Under the pieces are notes generated by a model that was given only the letters and a program-made list of their open reading frames with translations, was not told where the DNA came from and searched no databases. The position numbers were made by a program, and so were the translations under genes. A stretch of 38,164 nt of DNA from Elusimicrobia bacterium ADurb.Bin231 (GTDB lineage: Bacteria > Elusimicrobiota > UBA8919 > MWCF01). This document shows, one piece after another, positions 29,871 through 38,136 of the stretch; within the stretch, counting starts at the first letter, position 1, and every line of letters begins with the position of its first letter. The DNA lies in contig MWCF01000068.1 in the NCBI GenBank assembly GCA_002069855.1, positions 1-38,164 of the forward strand, in the 5' to 3' direction.

Positions 29871-31073
29871 ATGAATAGTTTTAAAAGGAGTGTAGTAAGT
29901 TTGTTGTGTTTGGCGGTAACTGGGACTGCATTGTTTGCGCAGGGCAACATCAAAGTGGGAATGGTAGAGGTTCACCCATACATTGATTTCAAGGTGGTTA
30001 GCGACGACAACATTTATTTAGATAAGAACAACGAGGAAGATGCTGTAATAACGAATATTTCTCCCGGTATAGGACTTATGTTTCCTATTCAAAAACATAA
30101 ATTTGCCTTAAATTATCGCGCGGACATACAGAATTATTCTGTGGCAGCATCCACAAACGACGCGAAAATGCATTCCGTGGACGGATTGATTGATTTGAAA
30201 TTTCCGTCAGGCATAGTGTTTAAAGTAAAAGATGCTTTTAAGAAAACCGTGGATCCTGCTACAAGTGAATTGGTGGCAAGAGCTGAAAGACAGCAGAATA
30301 ATTTAGATGTGGAAGCAGGATATATGTCAACTGCCGGCAAGTTTTCCGCTGTTTTAACATATTCTCAGGAAACGCATAAATACGATGAAGCAGCGTACAA
30401 ACCCGGTCTTAACAGGACTGTTGATGTGCCTGGAATAAATCTTTATTACAATCTTTCTCCTAAGACATCTCTTCTGTTAGGGTATGATATGGGTATAATC
30501 AACTATGAATATGATTCTAATAAGAACGATTCCAAATATCAATCCGCCGTGCTCGGCGCAAAAGGGCAAATCGCTCCTAAAACAGTAGGTATCGTCAAGG
30601 TTGGCATGCAGATGAGAAAATATGACGATCTCAAAGATTCCGTTACAAACGAAGAAGAAGATTTCAATGAAATGATAGCAAGTTTAGGTGCAAAAACAAC
30701 TTTTACAAGCATGACAAATCTTGAAATCTCTGTAAGCCGCGCACCTGTGGAATCAATTTACGCTCCGAATGTGTACAATATTTCTACAGTTGCCGGATTG
30801 AAACTTAACCAAAAAGTAGGAGATAAACTTTCCTTGTCTCTGGACGGTTCAACAACAATTAGCGATTATCCGGAAGCTTCCACTGTTGTATCTACAGGAG
30901 CATCCAAGAAAAGACAGGATACTATAAATTCCGTAGGATTAAACGCATCGTATCCTCTTCAGGACTGGGTTACTCTTAATGCCGGATATACTATGAAAGT
31001 AAGAAGTTCAAATTTCAGCGACTTTGATTATACGGATAATCTCATAAGCGGCGGATTACGGCTTATTTTCTAA
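29871..31073 (+). CDS. Outer-membrane beta-barrel protein (BBP2-like)
   Basis: A 400-residue exported barrel. The signal peptide (MNSFKRSVVSLLCLAVTGTA, cleaved near residue 24, LFAQ) is followed by alternating hydrophobic/polar strands and a terminal Phe (LRLIF), the outer-membrane assembly signal. The conserved start of the barrel (VHPYIDFKVVSDDNIYLDKN) resembles the BBP2/EpsL-type barrels found in exopolysaccharide and PEP-CTERM gene clusters. It may be the outer-membrane exit or surface anchor of the polymer. AAGGAGG lies 8 bases before the ATG. The 92-base gap after the FecR gene has no terminator. Confidence 0.8.
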   Translation: MNSFKRSVVSLLCLAVTGTALFAQGNIKVGMVEVHPYIDFKVVSDDNIYLDKNNEEDAVITNISPGIGLMFPIQKHKFALNYRADIQNYSVAASTNDAKMHSVDGLIDLKFPSGIVFKVKDAFKKTVDPATSELVARAERQQNNLDVEAGYMSTAGKFSAVLTYSQETHKYDEAAYKPGLNRTVDVPGINLYYNLSPKTSLLLGYDMGIINYEYDSNKNDSKYQSAVLGAKGQIAPKTVGIVKVGMQMRKYDDLKDSVTNEEEDFNEMIASLGAKTTFTSMTNLEISVSRAPVESIYAPNVYNISTVAGLKLNQKVGDKLSLSLDGSTTISDYPEASTVVSTGASKKRQDTINSVGLNASYPLQDWVTLNAGYTMKVRSSNFSDFDYTDNLISGGLRLIF

Positions 31074-31124
31074 ATCCTGCTAATATAGAGAAAAATTAAT
31101 TTATATTGTTAGTATGTTTATAAA

Positions 31125-31158
31125 AACGCCCGGGATGGGAATGTGCATATCGGGCGTT
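31125..31158 (+). terminator. Hairpin between barrel gene and wza-like gene
   Basis: A strong 8-bp GC-rich stem, AACGCCCG (31125-31132) with CGGGCGTT (31151-31158), encloses 18 bases that can pair further (GATG/CATA). No long T-run follows (TTGTTTC), so it may be a leaky terminator or mRNA-stability hairpin that lowers expression of downstream genes relative to the barrel. Confidence 0.45.
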
Positions 31159-31189
31159 GTTTCATATAGGAGATAATTTTTTTATTGAT

Positions 31190-31840
31190 ATGGTAAAAGG
31201 TTATTTAAAAATATGCTTGCTTATAATATGCTTAATCGGGTCAGGATGCAAAACATCCGGTAACAGGGTATCCGCTGATGATAGATCTGTCCTTTCCACA
31301 ATACCTATAGAAGGTCAATTAAACATCAATTATCAAAAAGAATATAAAATTAATCCTACGGAACTTCTCCAAATAACAGTTTATCAGGAGCCGGACTTAG
31401 AAAGAACAGTCAGGGTTACAAATGACGGTTATATATCTTTTCCATTAATTGGCAAGGTAATGGTTGCAGGTCTTACAGTTATAGAAGCGGAAAATAAACT
31501 TGCTTTACTTCTCGGCAAGGATTATATCGTAAGTCCGCAGGTAAGCATATTCGTAAAAGAATTCCAAACGGAAAAAGTTGTTGTTATAGGAGAAGTCAAG
31601 ACTCCTGGTTCTTACGATTTGCCGCATGGCCGAGCATTGACTTTGCTTGAAGCAATCGCTTTAGCCGGAGGATTTACAAAGGTTGCGTCTGCGGATAGCA
31701 TAAGGGTTATCAGGGTAGAGGATGGAAAACAAAAATATATTCCTGTAAAAGCATCAGATATTACAAGAGGCGGGGACAAATCCAAAGATATTATTTTGAA
31801 ACCCGGAGACATTATTTTTATTCCTGAAAGAATGTTTTAA
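31190..31840 (+). CDS. Wza-like polysaccharide export lipoprotein
   Basis: A 216-residue periplasmic/outer-membrane export protein. The signal peptide ends in a lipobox-like LIGSGC with Cys20 (Gly at -3 is unusual). A Poly_export domain follows (YKINPTELLQITVYQEPDL, VRVTNDGYISFPLIGKV, 50-105), then a SLBB domain (VVVIGEVKTPGSYDLPHGRALTLLEAIALAGG, given here in parts, about 125-165). It lacks the C-terminal membrane helix of E. coli Wza, as short forms do, so the neighbouring barrel may supply the outer-membrane channel. Start choice is uncertain. AGGAG lies 17 bases before ATG 31190, which is long; ATT 31184 would sit at better spacing, and TTG 31157 overlaps the upstream hairpin. Confidence 0.88.
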   Translation: MVKGYLKICLLIICLIGSGCKTSGNRVSADDRSVLSTIPIEGQLNINYQKEYKINPTELLQITVYQEPDLERTVRVTNDGYISFPLIGKVMVAGLTVIEAENKLALLLGKDYIVSPQVSIFVKEFQTEKVVVIGEVKTPGSYDLPHGRALTLLEAIALAGGFTKVASADSIRVIRVEDGKQKYIPVKASDITRGGDKSKDIILKPGDIIFIPERMF

Positions 31841-31875
31841 GCGCTCGGAAAGAATAAAAGCATAGGAGTATGATT

Positions 31876-32226
31876 CCCTCGTTCATGCGGATAGTAAGTG
31901 GTTAGTAGTAAGTAGGGAATGCAGTTGCAGGGCTTGTCCCTGCTTAAATGGCTTTCATTCTGAACGGAGCGCAGCGTAGTGAAGCAATCTCGCTTTTGCC
32001 GTCATTCTGAGGCAACGCCGAAGAATCTCGCAGTTAAGGTTTTATGCGGAGAAGAGGGACAAGATGGAGATGTTTCGCTTTGCTCAACATGACGACGTTA
32101 GGAGATACTTCGTACTAAAGACGCTGTCATTGCGAGCGTAAGCGCGGCAATCTCGCTTTTGCCGTCATTCTGAACGGAGCGCAGCGTAGTGAAGAATCTC
32201 GTTGTTTCCGTTAACAACACTGGTAA
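31876..32226. repeat. Cluster of dispersed intergenic repeats between wza-like and wzc-like genes
   Basis: The 436-base gap is made almost entirely of repeats. 31876-31948 is related to the middle of the 165-bp repeat at 37218. 31956-31992 and 32164-32201 are CATTCTGAACGGAGCGCAGC-type units. 32001-32030 is a GTCATTCTGAGGCAACGCCG-type unit. 32066-32095 is an inverted unit whose complement reads GTCATGTTGAGCAAAGCGAA. 32126-32155 is a CATTGCGAGCGTAAGCGCGG-type unit. The unit at 32164 shares its 3' flank (TTGTTTCCGTTA) with the one at 36152, so the repeated length there is about 60 bases. Confidence 0.85.
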
Positions 32227-32276
32227 GAACAATAAAAGAAACAATATAAGCTTAATTTAATTGAGGAAATGTAATT

Positions 32277-34073
32277 ATGATAAAAGTGTCCAATACAGCT
32301 AAGGCGCAAGAACTTCAGCTTGAAGATTATATACAATTACTTTTTAGAAGGAAATGGATTTTTATAACATTTTTTATTATTGTTGTTACAATAGTTGCCA
32401 TTGCCACCTTTCGTATGCGCCCTGTTTATCGCGCTACAGCTACATTGCTTATAGAAAAAGAGTCCACTCCCAATCCCTATCAGGAAAATGTTATGGTGGA
32501 TGTGTCCCAGCTGGATTATTATATGAGTCAGTACAAGATAATGAAGAGTCGCACTCTTGCCAAAAAAGTTATCGACGAATTGAAACTTGAGAAACATGAA
32601 GAATTTATAGAATCCAAAAATATAATTGATTCGTTTTTGAAACGTATATATGTGGAACCCGACAGGGGCACCCGTCTTGTCAAATTAAGCGCGGAATCTT
32701 ATTACCCGAATCTCGCTGCAAAAATGGCTAATACTCTTGCTGATGCTTATATGGAGCAGAACCTTGAGAATAAGTTATTTGCGTCCAAAGAGATACTTAA
32801 ACGACTTCCGGATTCCGCTTCTGATAACTGGGATAGCGGTAAAGAAGACCGTTTGGATTCTCTGCCTTCAGTTGTAAATAATACACTTATTCAATCGTTA
32901 AAGGCAAACTATATAAAACTTGAAACTGAATATGCTGATCTTTCAAAAAGGTATAAAGACAAACATCCCAGTCTTGTAAGTTTGCGCGCTGAAATGGAGC
33001 AGTTAAAAAACCGCATTGATATAGAAATAAAAAACATAGTGGAAAGTATAAAATTCGAATTGTCAGGACAACTTAAAACAAACAATGTGCGTATAATAGA
33101 TCCTGCTGAAGTGCCGCAAAATCCTATTAAACCAAAAAAGAAATTAAATATACTTCTTGCTATTATAGTTGGTTTGCTTGGCGGAAGCGGGCTTGCGTTT
33201 TTTGTTGATTACACAGACAACACCATTAAAACTCAGCAGGACATAGAGCAGTATCTTATAATTCCGTTTTTGGGATTTATTCCTAAATTAACTGCCAAGA
33301 ACAAGAATGAAAAAAAGGGGGAAAGAAAATTATTCGTTGTTTCAAACCCTCATTCTCCGGAATCGGAATCTCTTAAAAGTATCCGTTCCAATGTAACATT
33401 GACATTGCCTGATAAAAAATTCAAAACGCTTCTTATTACAAGCGCTGGTCCTGAAGAAGGAAAAACAATAATATCCTCCAACCTGTCGGTAAGTTTTGCA
33501 AATATGGGAGAAAGAACGCTTCTTGTTGACTGCGACCTTCGCAGACCCGCTGTAAGCAAAGTATTTCAGAAATTGCATAACAGGGGTATGGGCGATTATC
33601 TCACTGAAGAAGCAGGTATTGACGATATAGTTCATAAAACTGACATAGAAAATTTTTCAGTGATTTTTGCCGGAAAACATAAACACGGGCACAGAGAAAT
33701 TCTGCATCCTTTAAAAATAAAAAAGTTTATAGAAGAAGTAAAAACAAAATATGATGTTGTCGTGTTTGATTCCCCTCCTGTTATGTCTGTAAACGACAGT
33801 ATGAACATAGCAATCTGTGTTGACGGAATCGTTCAGGTTATCCGCTACGGCAAACTTAACAGAAAACTTGTTGAACGGTGTACTCAGGTATTGTCCGACA
33901 CAGGCACAAAAATAATAGGTGCGGTTCTCAATGGTGTTGATACTGAAAGCCGCGGGCATTACTATTACTATTATTACTACAATTATTACGGTAAGTACGG
34001 GTACGGAAATATCAAATCAGATAAAGAAAGAGATTCTACGATGTCAAAACCTGCGGTTAGTCAAAAGGCGTAA
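32277..34073 (+). CDS. Wzz-domain bacterial tyrosine kinase (Wzc-like)
   Basis: A 598-residue inner-membrane co-polymerase and autokinase controlling chain length and export. The N-terminal Wzz domain begins after membrane helix 1 (27-45); helix 2 (291-310) follows the PxxP-like PQNPIKPKKK. A coiled-coil region lies at about 205-260. The cytoplasmic BY-kinase domain has Walker A AGPEEGKT (390-397), Walker A' LLVDCDLRRP (415-424) and Walker B VVVFDSPP (494-501). The tail has a dense tyrosine cluster (562-576, HYYYYYYYNYY) for autophosphorylation, encoded by a TAT/TAC micro-repeat. Start ATG 32277 has a GAGG upstream. It probably works with the Wza-like lipoprotein and the following polymerase. 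Confidence 0.94.
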   Translation: MIKVSNTAKAQELQLEDYIQLLFRRKWIFITFFIIVVTIVAIATFRMRPVYRATATLLIEKESTPNPYQENVMVDVSQLDYYMSQYKIMKSRTLAKKVIDELKLEKHEEFIESKNIIDSFLKRIYVEPDRGTRLVKLSAESYYPNLAAKMANTLADAYMEQNLENKLFASKEILKRLPDSASDNWDSGKEDRLDSLPSVVNNTLIQSLKANYIKLETEYADLSKRYKDKHPSLVSLRAEMEQLKNRIDIEIKNIVESIKFELSGQLKTNNVRIIDPAEVPQNPIKPKKKLNILLAIIVGLLGGSGLAFFVDYTDNTIKTQQDIEQYLIIPFLGFIPKLTAKNKNEKKGERKLFVVSNPHSPESESLKSIRSNVTLTLPDKKFKTLLITSAGPEEGKTIISSNLSVSFANMGERTLLVDCDLRRPAVSKVFQKLHNRGMGDYLTEEAGIDDIVHKTDIENFSVIFAGKHKHGHREILHPLKIKKFIEEVKTKYDVVVFDSPPVMSVNDSMNIAICVDGIVQVIRYGKLNRKLVERCTQVLSDTGTKIIGAVLNGVDTESRGHYYYYYYYNYYGKYGYGNIKSDKERDSTMSKPAVSQKA

Positions 34074-34120
34074 TGACAAGGCATGTCTCTGGTATACTGA
34101 GACGAAATTGAAAGTTGCCC

Positions 34121-34158
34121 GTCATTCTGAATATAGCGCAGCGAAATGAAGAATCCCG
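34121..34158 (+). repeat. Diverged dispersed repeat unit between wzc-like and ligase genes
   Basis: GTCATTCTGAATATAGCGCA followed by GCGAAATGAAGAATCCCG is a diverged member of the GTCATTCTGA...GAAGAATCTC family, in the same orientation as the copies at 32164 and 36152. A partial echo (ATATAGTTCAGCGC) lies at about 34189-34202. Confidence 0.75.
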
Positions 34159-34230
34159 TAGTTGTCCAGCAGTTGCCGTTATTACTAAATATAGTTCAGC
34201 GCAAACGCCGGCTGCAAAATTAATATATGT

Positions 34231-36087
34231 ATGACAAATATAATAGAAAGCTTATTAGTTCTGCTAATCGTTTTAACCCCATTGGCATTCGGCACAGTGG
34301 ATGTATGGGCAATATCTCTTTTCGAGTTTATTGTGGCAGTTGCCGCCGTGCTGTTCATCTGGAAAGACCATAGTTGTTACAATTATACCTCGGACGAATA
34401 TTTCGAGCATCCACATTCCCAAAACCAAAAATTCAATCTGTTCCCTTTTTTGTTATGCATATTTATATTTCTTGCTATTATTTTATTTCAGATGATTCCT
34501 TTTCCAGCGTCTCTTTTACGAATTATTTCTTCCAATACTGCCGGATATTTTGATAGAATTTTTTCTTTTATCGGAGGATGGACTGCGCAAACAATCACTT
34601 TTGACATATACCAGACACAATTTGAACTATATAAACTTTTATCCTACGCTTTGGCATTTTTTATAATAATTTTCTGTATAAACACCAAAAAGCGCATAAA
34701 CCGGTTTATATTTATTATTTTTGTTACGGGATTTGCTATCTCCATCTTCGGCATAATACAAAAATACGGATACAACGGCAAACTTTACTGGATTTGGCCT
34801 CTTAGAAGAGGTGAACCTTTCGGTCCGTTTGTCAATAGAGACCATTTCGGCGGTTACATCAATCTTATTATTCCGCTCGGGCTTGGGTATCTTTTAACAA
34901 ACATAGAAAAATCAAAAAAGATTTTGGTGGGTTATATTACTGTAATAATGATTACAGCGCTTGTTATTTCTCTTTCCAGAGGCGCTGTTTTAAGTTTTCT
35001 CGGAGCTCTTATATTCTTTACATTCCTGGTATTGATGTTTACAGAAGTAAGAAAAGGCAAAATTATAATTCCAATAACCGCTATTATAATTGTTACTATT
35101 ATTTTTCTTTTTTGGCTTGATTGGGGGCTCGTAATAGCGAGGCTAAAAACTATAATTGATTCCGAAAGTGGCATAATGAGACCTCGTTTGCCTATATGGA
35201 TAGATTCTCTTAAAATAATTAAAGATTTCCCGTTATTAGGTATAGGTTACGGCAATTTCCAAAATGTGTTCCCGTTATATCAAAAATCCCATCTTAACAA
35301 GTTCTGGCGGCATACACATAATGATTATCTTCAATCGGTAACGGAAATGGGTGCAATAAGCGTTATATTGGTATTGGCATTTTACTGTATGCTTGTATGG
35401 TATGTAATAAAACTTTTGCGCGAAAGCGAAGATAACTGGAAGATAGGTCTTTCTATGGGCGCAATAACATCCTGTTTAACCATATTGCTTCATAGTTTTG
35501 TGGATTTTAATCTACGCACTACATCCAATGCCTTTCTTTTCGCTGTTATAACAGGGCTTACTATTTCCATACTTACAGTTGATGATGAGAAAAAAGATTT
35601 ATTTTCTCTTATATGCGGAAATAAACAGTGGATGTTTTACAAAATAAAAATACTTTTTACTATTTTAATAGTTTTTTATATATCTTTTTCAGTTAAGGTA
35701 TTTGTTTCAGACAGGTATTATCAATCTGCTCTTGGTAAAAAGGAAATTGATGCTAAAATATCAGGTATTGAAATGGCTGTAAAATGGAACAAAAAAAATC
35801 CGGTTTATAAACATCAACTGGCATTGTTATATCAGCAGAAGGCCTCGGAACCCGGTATTAAACCCTATGATAAATATAAGCTGCTTTTTTCTGCTAAAAA
35901 AGAAATTGAAACAGCAATAGAGTTGTCTCCGGCACAGATAAAATATCTTGCCAGTTACGGCTGGCTGCTTGGGAATCTTGGCAGGTACGACGAGGCAATA
36001 AGATGTTTGGATACTGCGGTTGAACTTAACCCGGATTTAAAGCCAGCCTCCAAGCTGAAGAAGGAGTTTCTGAAGCTGAGGGGCTGA
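34231..36087 (+). CDS. O-antigen ligase/polymerase family membrane protein with TPR tail
   Basis: A 618-residue membrane protein with about 11-12 helices and a Wzy_C/O-antigen-ligase domain. Family signatures are NRDHFGGYINLIIPLGLGYL, SLSRGAVLSFLGALI and the large periplasmic loop RLPIWIDSLKIIKDFPLLG-IGYGNF with HTHNDYLQSVTEMG. The C terminus after the last helix (about 490-618) holds tetratricopeptide-like repeats (LGRYDEAIRCLDTAVELNP). Members polymerise or ligate polysaccharide repeats at the outer face of the inner membrane. Ribosome site before ATG 34231 is weak. Whether it acts as polymerase or ligase cannot be told from sequence. Confidence 0.9.
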   Translation: MTNIIESLLVLLIVLTPLAFGTVDVWAISLFEFIVAVAAVLFIWKDHSCYNYTSDEYFEHPHSQNQKFNLFPFLLCIFIFLAIILFQMIPFPASLLRIISSNTAGYFDRIFSFIGGWTAQTITFDIYQTQFELYKLLSYALAFFIIIFCINTKKRINRFIFIIFVTGFAISIFGIIQKYGYNGKLYWIWPLRRGEPFGPFVNRDHFGGYINLIIPLGLGYLLTNIEKSKKILVGYITVIMITALVISLSRGAVLSFLGALIFFTFLVLMFTEVRKGKIIIPITAIIIVTIIFLFWLDWGLVIARLKTIIDSESGIMRPRLPIWIDSLKIIKDFPLLGIGYGNFQNVFPLYQKSHLNKFWRHTHNDYLQSVTEMGAISVILVLAFYCMLVWYVIKLLRESEDNWKIGLSMGAITSCLTILLHSFVDFNLRTTSNAFLFAVITGLTISILTVDDEKKDLFSLICGNKQWMFYKIKILFTILIVFYISFSVKVFVSDRYYQSALGKKEIDAKISGIEMAVKWNKKNPVYKHQLALLYQQKASEPGIKPYDKYKLLFSAKKEIETAIELSPAQIKYLASYGWLLGNLGRYDEAIRCLDTAVELNPDLKPASKLKKEFLKLRG

Positions 36088-36113
36088 AGTATCCGTGGTA
36101 TAAACAAAACGCC

Positions 36114-36214
36114 GTCATTCTGAGGCAACGCCGAAGAATCTCAAGGCAGCTGTCATTCTGAACGGAGCGCAGCGTAGTGAAGAATCTCGTTGTTTCCGTT
36201 AGCAATACGGATAA
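36114..36214 (+). repeat. Two dispersed repeat units between ligase and epimerase genes
   Basis: 36114-36142 repeats the GTCATTCTGAGGCAACGCCG unit of 32001-32030. 36152-36189 repeats the unit at 32164-32201 essentially base for base, and similarity continues through TTGTTTCCGTTA to about 36214. They fill most of the 158-base gap before the epimerase ribosome site (AGGAG near 36235). Confidence 0.85.
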
Positions 36215-36245
36215 GACGAAAAAATTTACAGTATAGGAGTGAAAA

Positions 36246-37214
36246 ATGAAAACCATACTTGTTACAGGAGCAGCCGGATTTATCGGATTCAAAACCTGTG
36301 AACTGCTGCTCAATAGCGGTCACAAGGTCGTAGGAATTGATAATCTAAACTGGTATTATGACATTCGTTTGAAAAACTACCGGCTTAACCAATTAAAAAA
36401 ATACGAAAACTTCAAATTTTTCAAAGCAGACATAGAAAACATTAAACATATAGAAAAAATATTCAAGGCAAATAAACCCGAGGCAGTAATAAATCTTGCT
36501 GCGCGCGCTGGTGTCAGGTACAGTATGGAAAACCCTTTTGTCTATATGACCACAAATGCTACAGGCACACTAAACCTTTTGGAGCTCTGCCGTAAAAATA
36601 AAATAAAAAAATTCGTTCTTGCTTCAACATCTTCGCTCTATGCAGGCCAGAAAATGCCTTTTAAGGAGACATTGCCTGTAAATACCCCGATATCTCCGTA
36701 TGCTGCGTCAAAAAAAGCAGCTGAAGCAATGTGTTATTCATATCATTACCTATACGGGCTTGACATAACCATTGTCAGATATTTTACTGTGTATGGACCT
36801 GCCGGCAGGCCGGATATGAGCATATTCAGGTTCATTAAATGGATAGATGAGGAACATCCTATTGAACTTTTTGGCGACGGCAGTCAAAGCAGAGATTTTA
36901 CTTATGTTGACGATATAGCAAAAGGCACCATAAAAGGATTGAAAAAGGTAGGATTCAAGGTGATAAATCTCGGCGGGGACAGTCCGCACAAATTATCGTA
37001 TTGTATTAAATTGATAGAAAAATATCTTGGCATTAAAGCAAAGATTAAAAAACTTCCGTTCCATATAGCTGATATAAAGGCTACATGGGCTGATATAACA
37101 GAGGCGCGGAAAACATTAAAGTGGGAACCGACGATAGGTATTGAAGAGGGCATTAAAAGGACAGTTGAATGGTATGTAGAAAATAAATCCTGGCTTAAAC
37201 ACATAAAGCTGTGA
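36246..37214 (+). CDS. NAD-dependent epimerase, UDP-glucuronate 4-epimerase-like
   Basis: A 322-residue extended short-chain dehydrogenase. NAD+ binding loop GAAGFIG (8-14), then IDNLNWYYD (31-39). The catalytic triad comprises Ser near 128-130 (ASTSSLY) and YxxxK at Tyr152-Lys156 (SPYAASK). The RYFTVYGPAGRPDM segment and the end motif IGIEEGIKRTVEWY are typical of UDP-glucuronate 4-epimerases, which supply UDP-galacturonate for capsule or exopolysaccharide. UDP-glucose 4-epimerase is a less likely alternative. AGGAG lies about 8 bases before the ATG. It provides sugar precursor for the polymer handled by the upstream genes. Confidence 0.92.
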   Translation: MKTILVTGAAGFIGFKTCELLLNSGHKVVGIDNLNWYYDIRLKNYRLNQLKKYENFKFFKADIENIKHIEKIFKANKPEAVINLAARAGVRYSMENPFVYMTTNATGTLNLLELCRKNKIKKFVLASTSSLYAGQKMPFKETLPVNTPISPYAASKKAAEAMCYSYHYLYGLDITIVRYFTVYGPAGRPDMSIFRFIKWIDEEHPIELFGDGSQSRDFTYVDDIAKGTIKGLKKVGFKVINLGGDSPHKLSYCIKLIEKYLGIKAKIKKLPFHIADIKATWADITEARKTLKWEPTIGIEEGIKRTVEWYVENKSWLKHIKL

Positions 37215-37217
37215 TCC

Positions 37218-37382
37218 GCCGTCATTTTGAACGCAGCGCAGCGTAGTGAAGAATCTCGTCTTTAACGGCGGGATACTTCGCTGCACTCATTTCCTCGTTT
37301 CTGAGGATAGTAAGTGGTAAGTAGCGAGTGGGGAATGTAGCCGCAGGGCTTGTCCCTGCCTAAAAATGCTTGTTATTGCGAG
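37218..37382 (+). repeat. 165-bp composite repeat, copy 1
   Basis: It begins GCCGTCATTTTGAACGCAGC, contains the hairpin GCAGGG-CTTGT-CCCTGC, and ends TGTTATTGCGAG. It matches 37972-38136 over the full 165 bases with about three differences that I can find. Its middle part is related to 31876-31948. Another short unit (GAGTGCAGCGACGAAGCAATC) follows directly. The remainder of the gap to 37491 shows nothing recognisable. Confidence 0.9.
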
Positions 37383-37491
37383 GAGTGCAGCGACGAAGCA
37401 ATCTAATGCAGTCATTGCGGGCTTAATGGTCAAAATTGTTGTTGAAAGAGGCTAAAAAAAGTAGTATTATCGACTAAATAGGCGAAAATGA

Positions 37492-37926
37492 CGCGGTTTC
37501 AATATTGAAAAAGCAGGCAGCGGGACGATTGACATGATGCATCGTTGTCAGAAGGCAGGATTGCCCAAACCTGAATTTAAGATTGATGGTGGTTCTTTTG
37601 TTTTGAAAGTATGGCGAAAGCGGCTCGAAAAAGGCAAGGACATGTGGGAGGCATCAAGTCGGCACCAAGTAGGCACTAAGTTGGCACTAAGTCAGTACCA
37701 AGTTGAGATTCTTCGTAGTTCTGATACCGATAAGGAGATTACAAAATTAATGGCTATTGCGCAAAGGACTGATCGCACTAAGTTTCGGAATCAAGTGCTT
37801 AATCCGTTAATTGAAGAGGGGCTTTTAGAGATGGCCATTCCTGATAAGCCTCGTAGTAGTAAGCAGAGGTATCGCATAACAAAAAAAGGAACAAAGTTTT
37901 TAAAGAAATATGATAAGCAAAAGTAA
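37492..37926 (+). pseudogene. C-terminal remnant of an AlbA_2/RecG-like ATP-binding protein
   Basis: The open frame from 37492 reads IEKAGSGTIDMMHRCQKAGL at its start. This is the internal linker motif of the large AlbA_2-domain (divergent AAA_4, RecG-like) putative transcriptional regulators, usually about 400-500 residues. What remains is that linker, a GTKLALSQYQVEIL stretch, and the C-terminal winged-helix end (KFRNQVLNPLIEEGLLEMAIPDKPRSSKQRYRITKKG, about 95-130 of the ATG 37534 frame). The N-terminal two thirds, including the AlbA_2 and ATP-binding parts, are absent and a stop lies just upstream at 37489. ATG 37534 could still give a 130-residue DNA-binding fragment. Flanked by 165-bp direct repeats. 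Confidence 0.72.
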
Positions 37927-37971
37927 ATACACTATGAAAATGAGGGCTGTTTTCAGTATGATAGATAAGGT

Positions 37972-38136
37972 GCCGTCATTTTGAACGCAGCGCAGCGTAG
38001 TGAAGAATCTCGTCTTTAATGGCGGGATACTTCGCTACACTCATTTCCTCGTTTCTGAGGATAGTAAGTGGTAAGTAGCGAGTGGGGAATGTAGTCGCAG
38101 GGCTTGTCCCTGCCTAAAAATGCTTGTTATTGCGAG
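37972..38136 (+). repeat. 165-bp composite repeat, copy 2
   Basis: About 98 percent identical to 37218-37382 in direct orientation (differences seen at TTTAATGG, CGCTACAC and GTAGTCGC). It is followed at 38128-38160 by a CATTGCGAGCGTAAGCGCGG-type unit like the one at 32126, which runs to the window edge. Confidence 0.9.
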
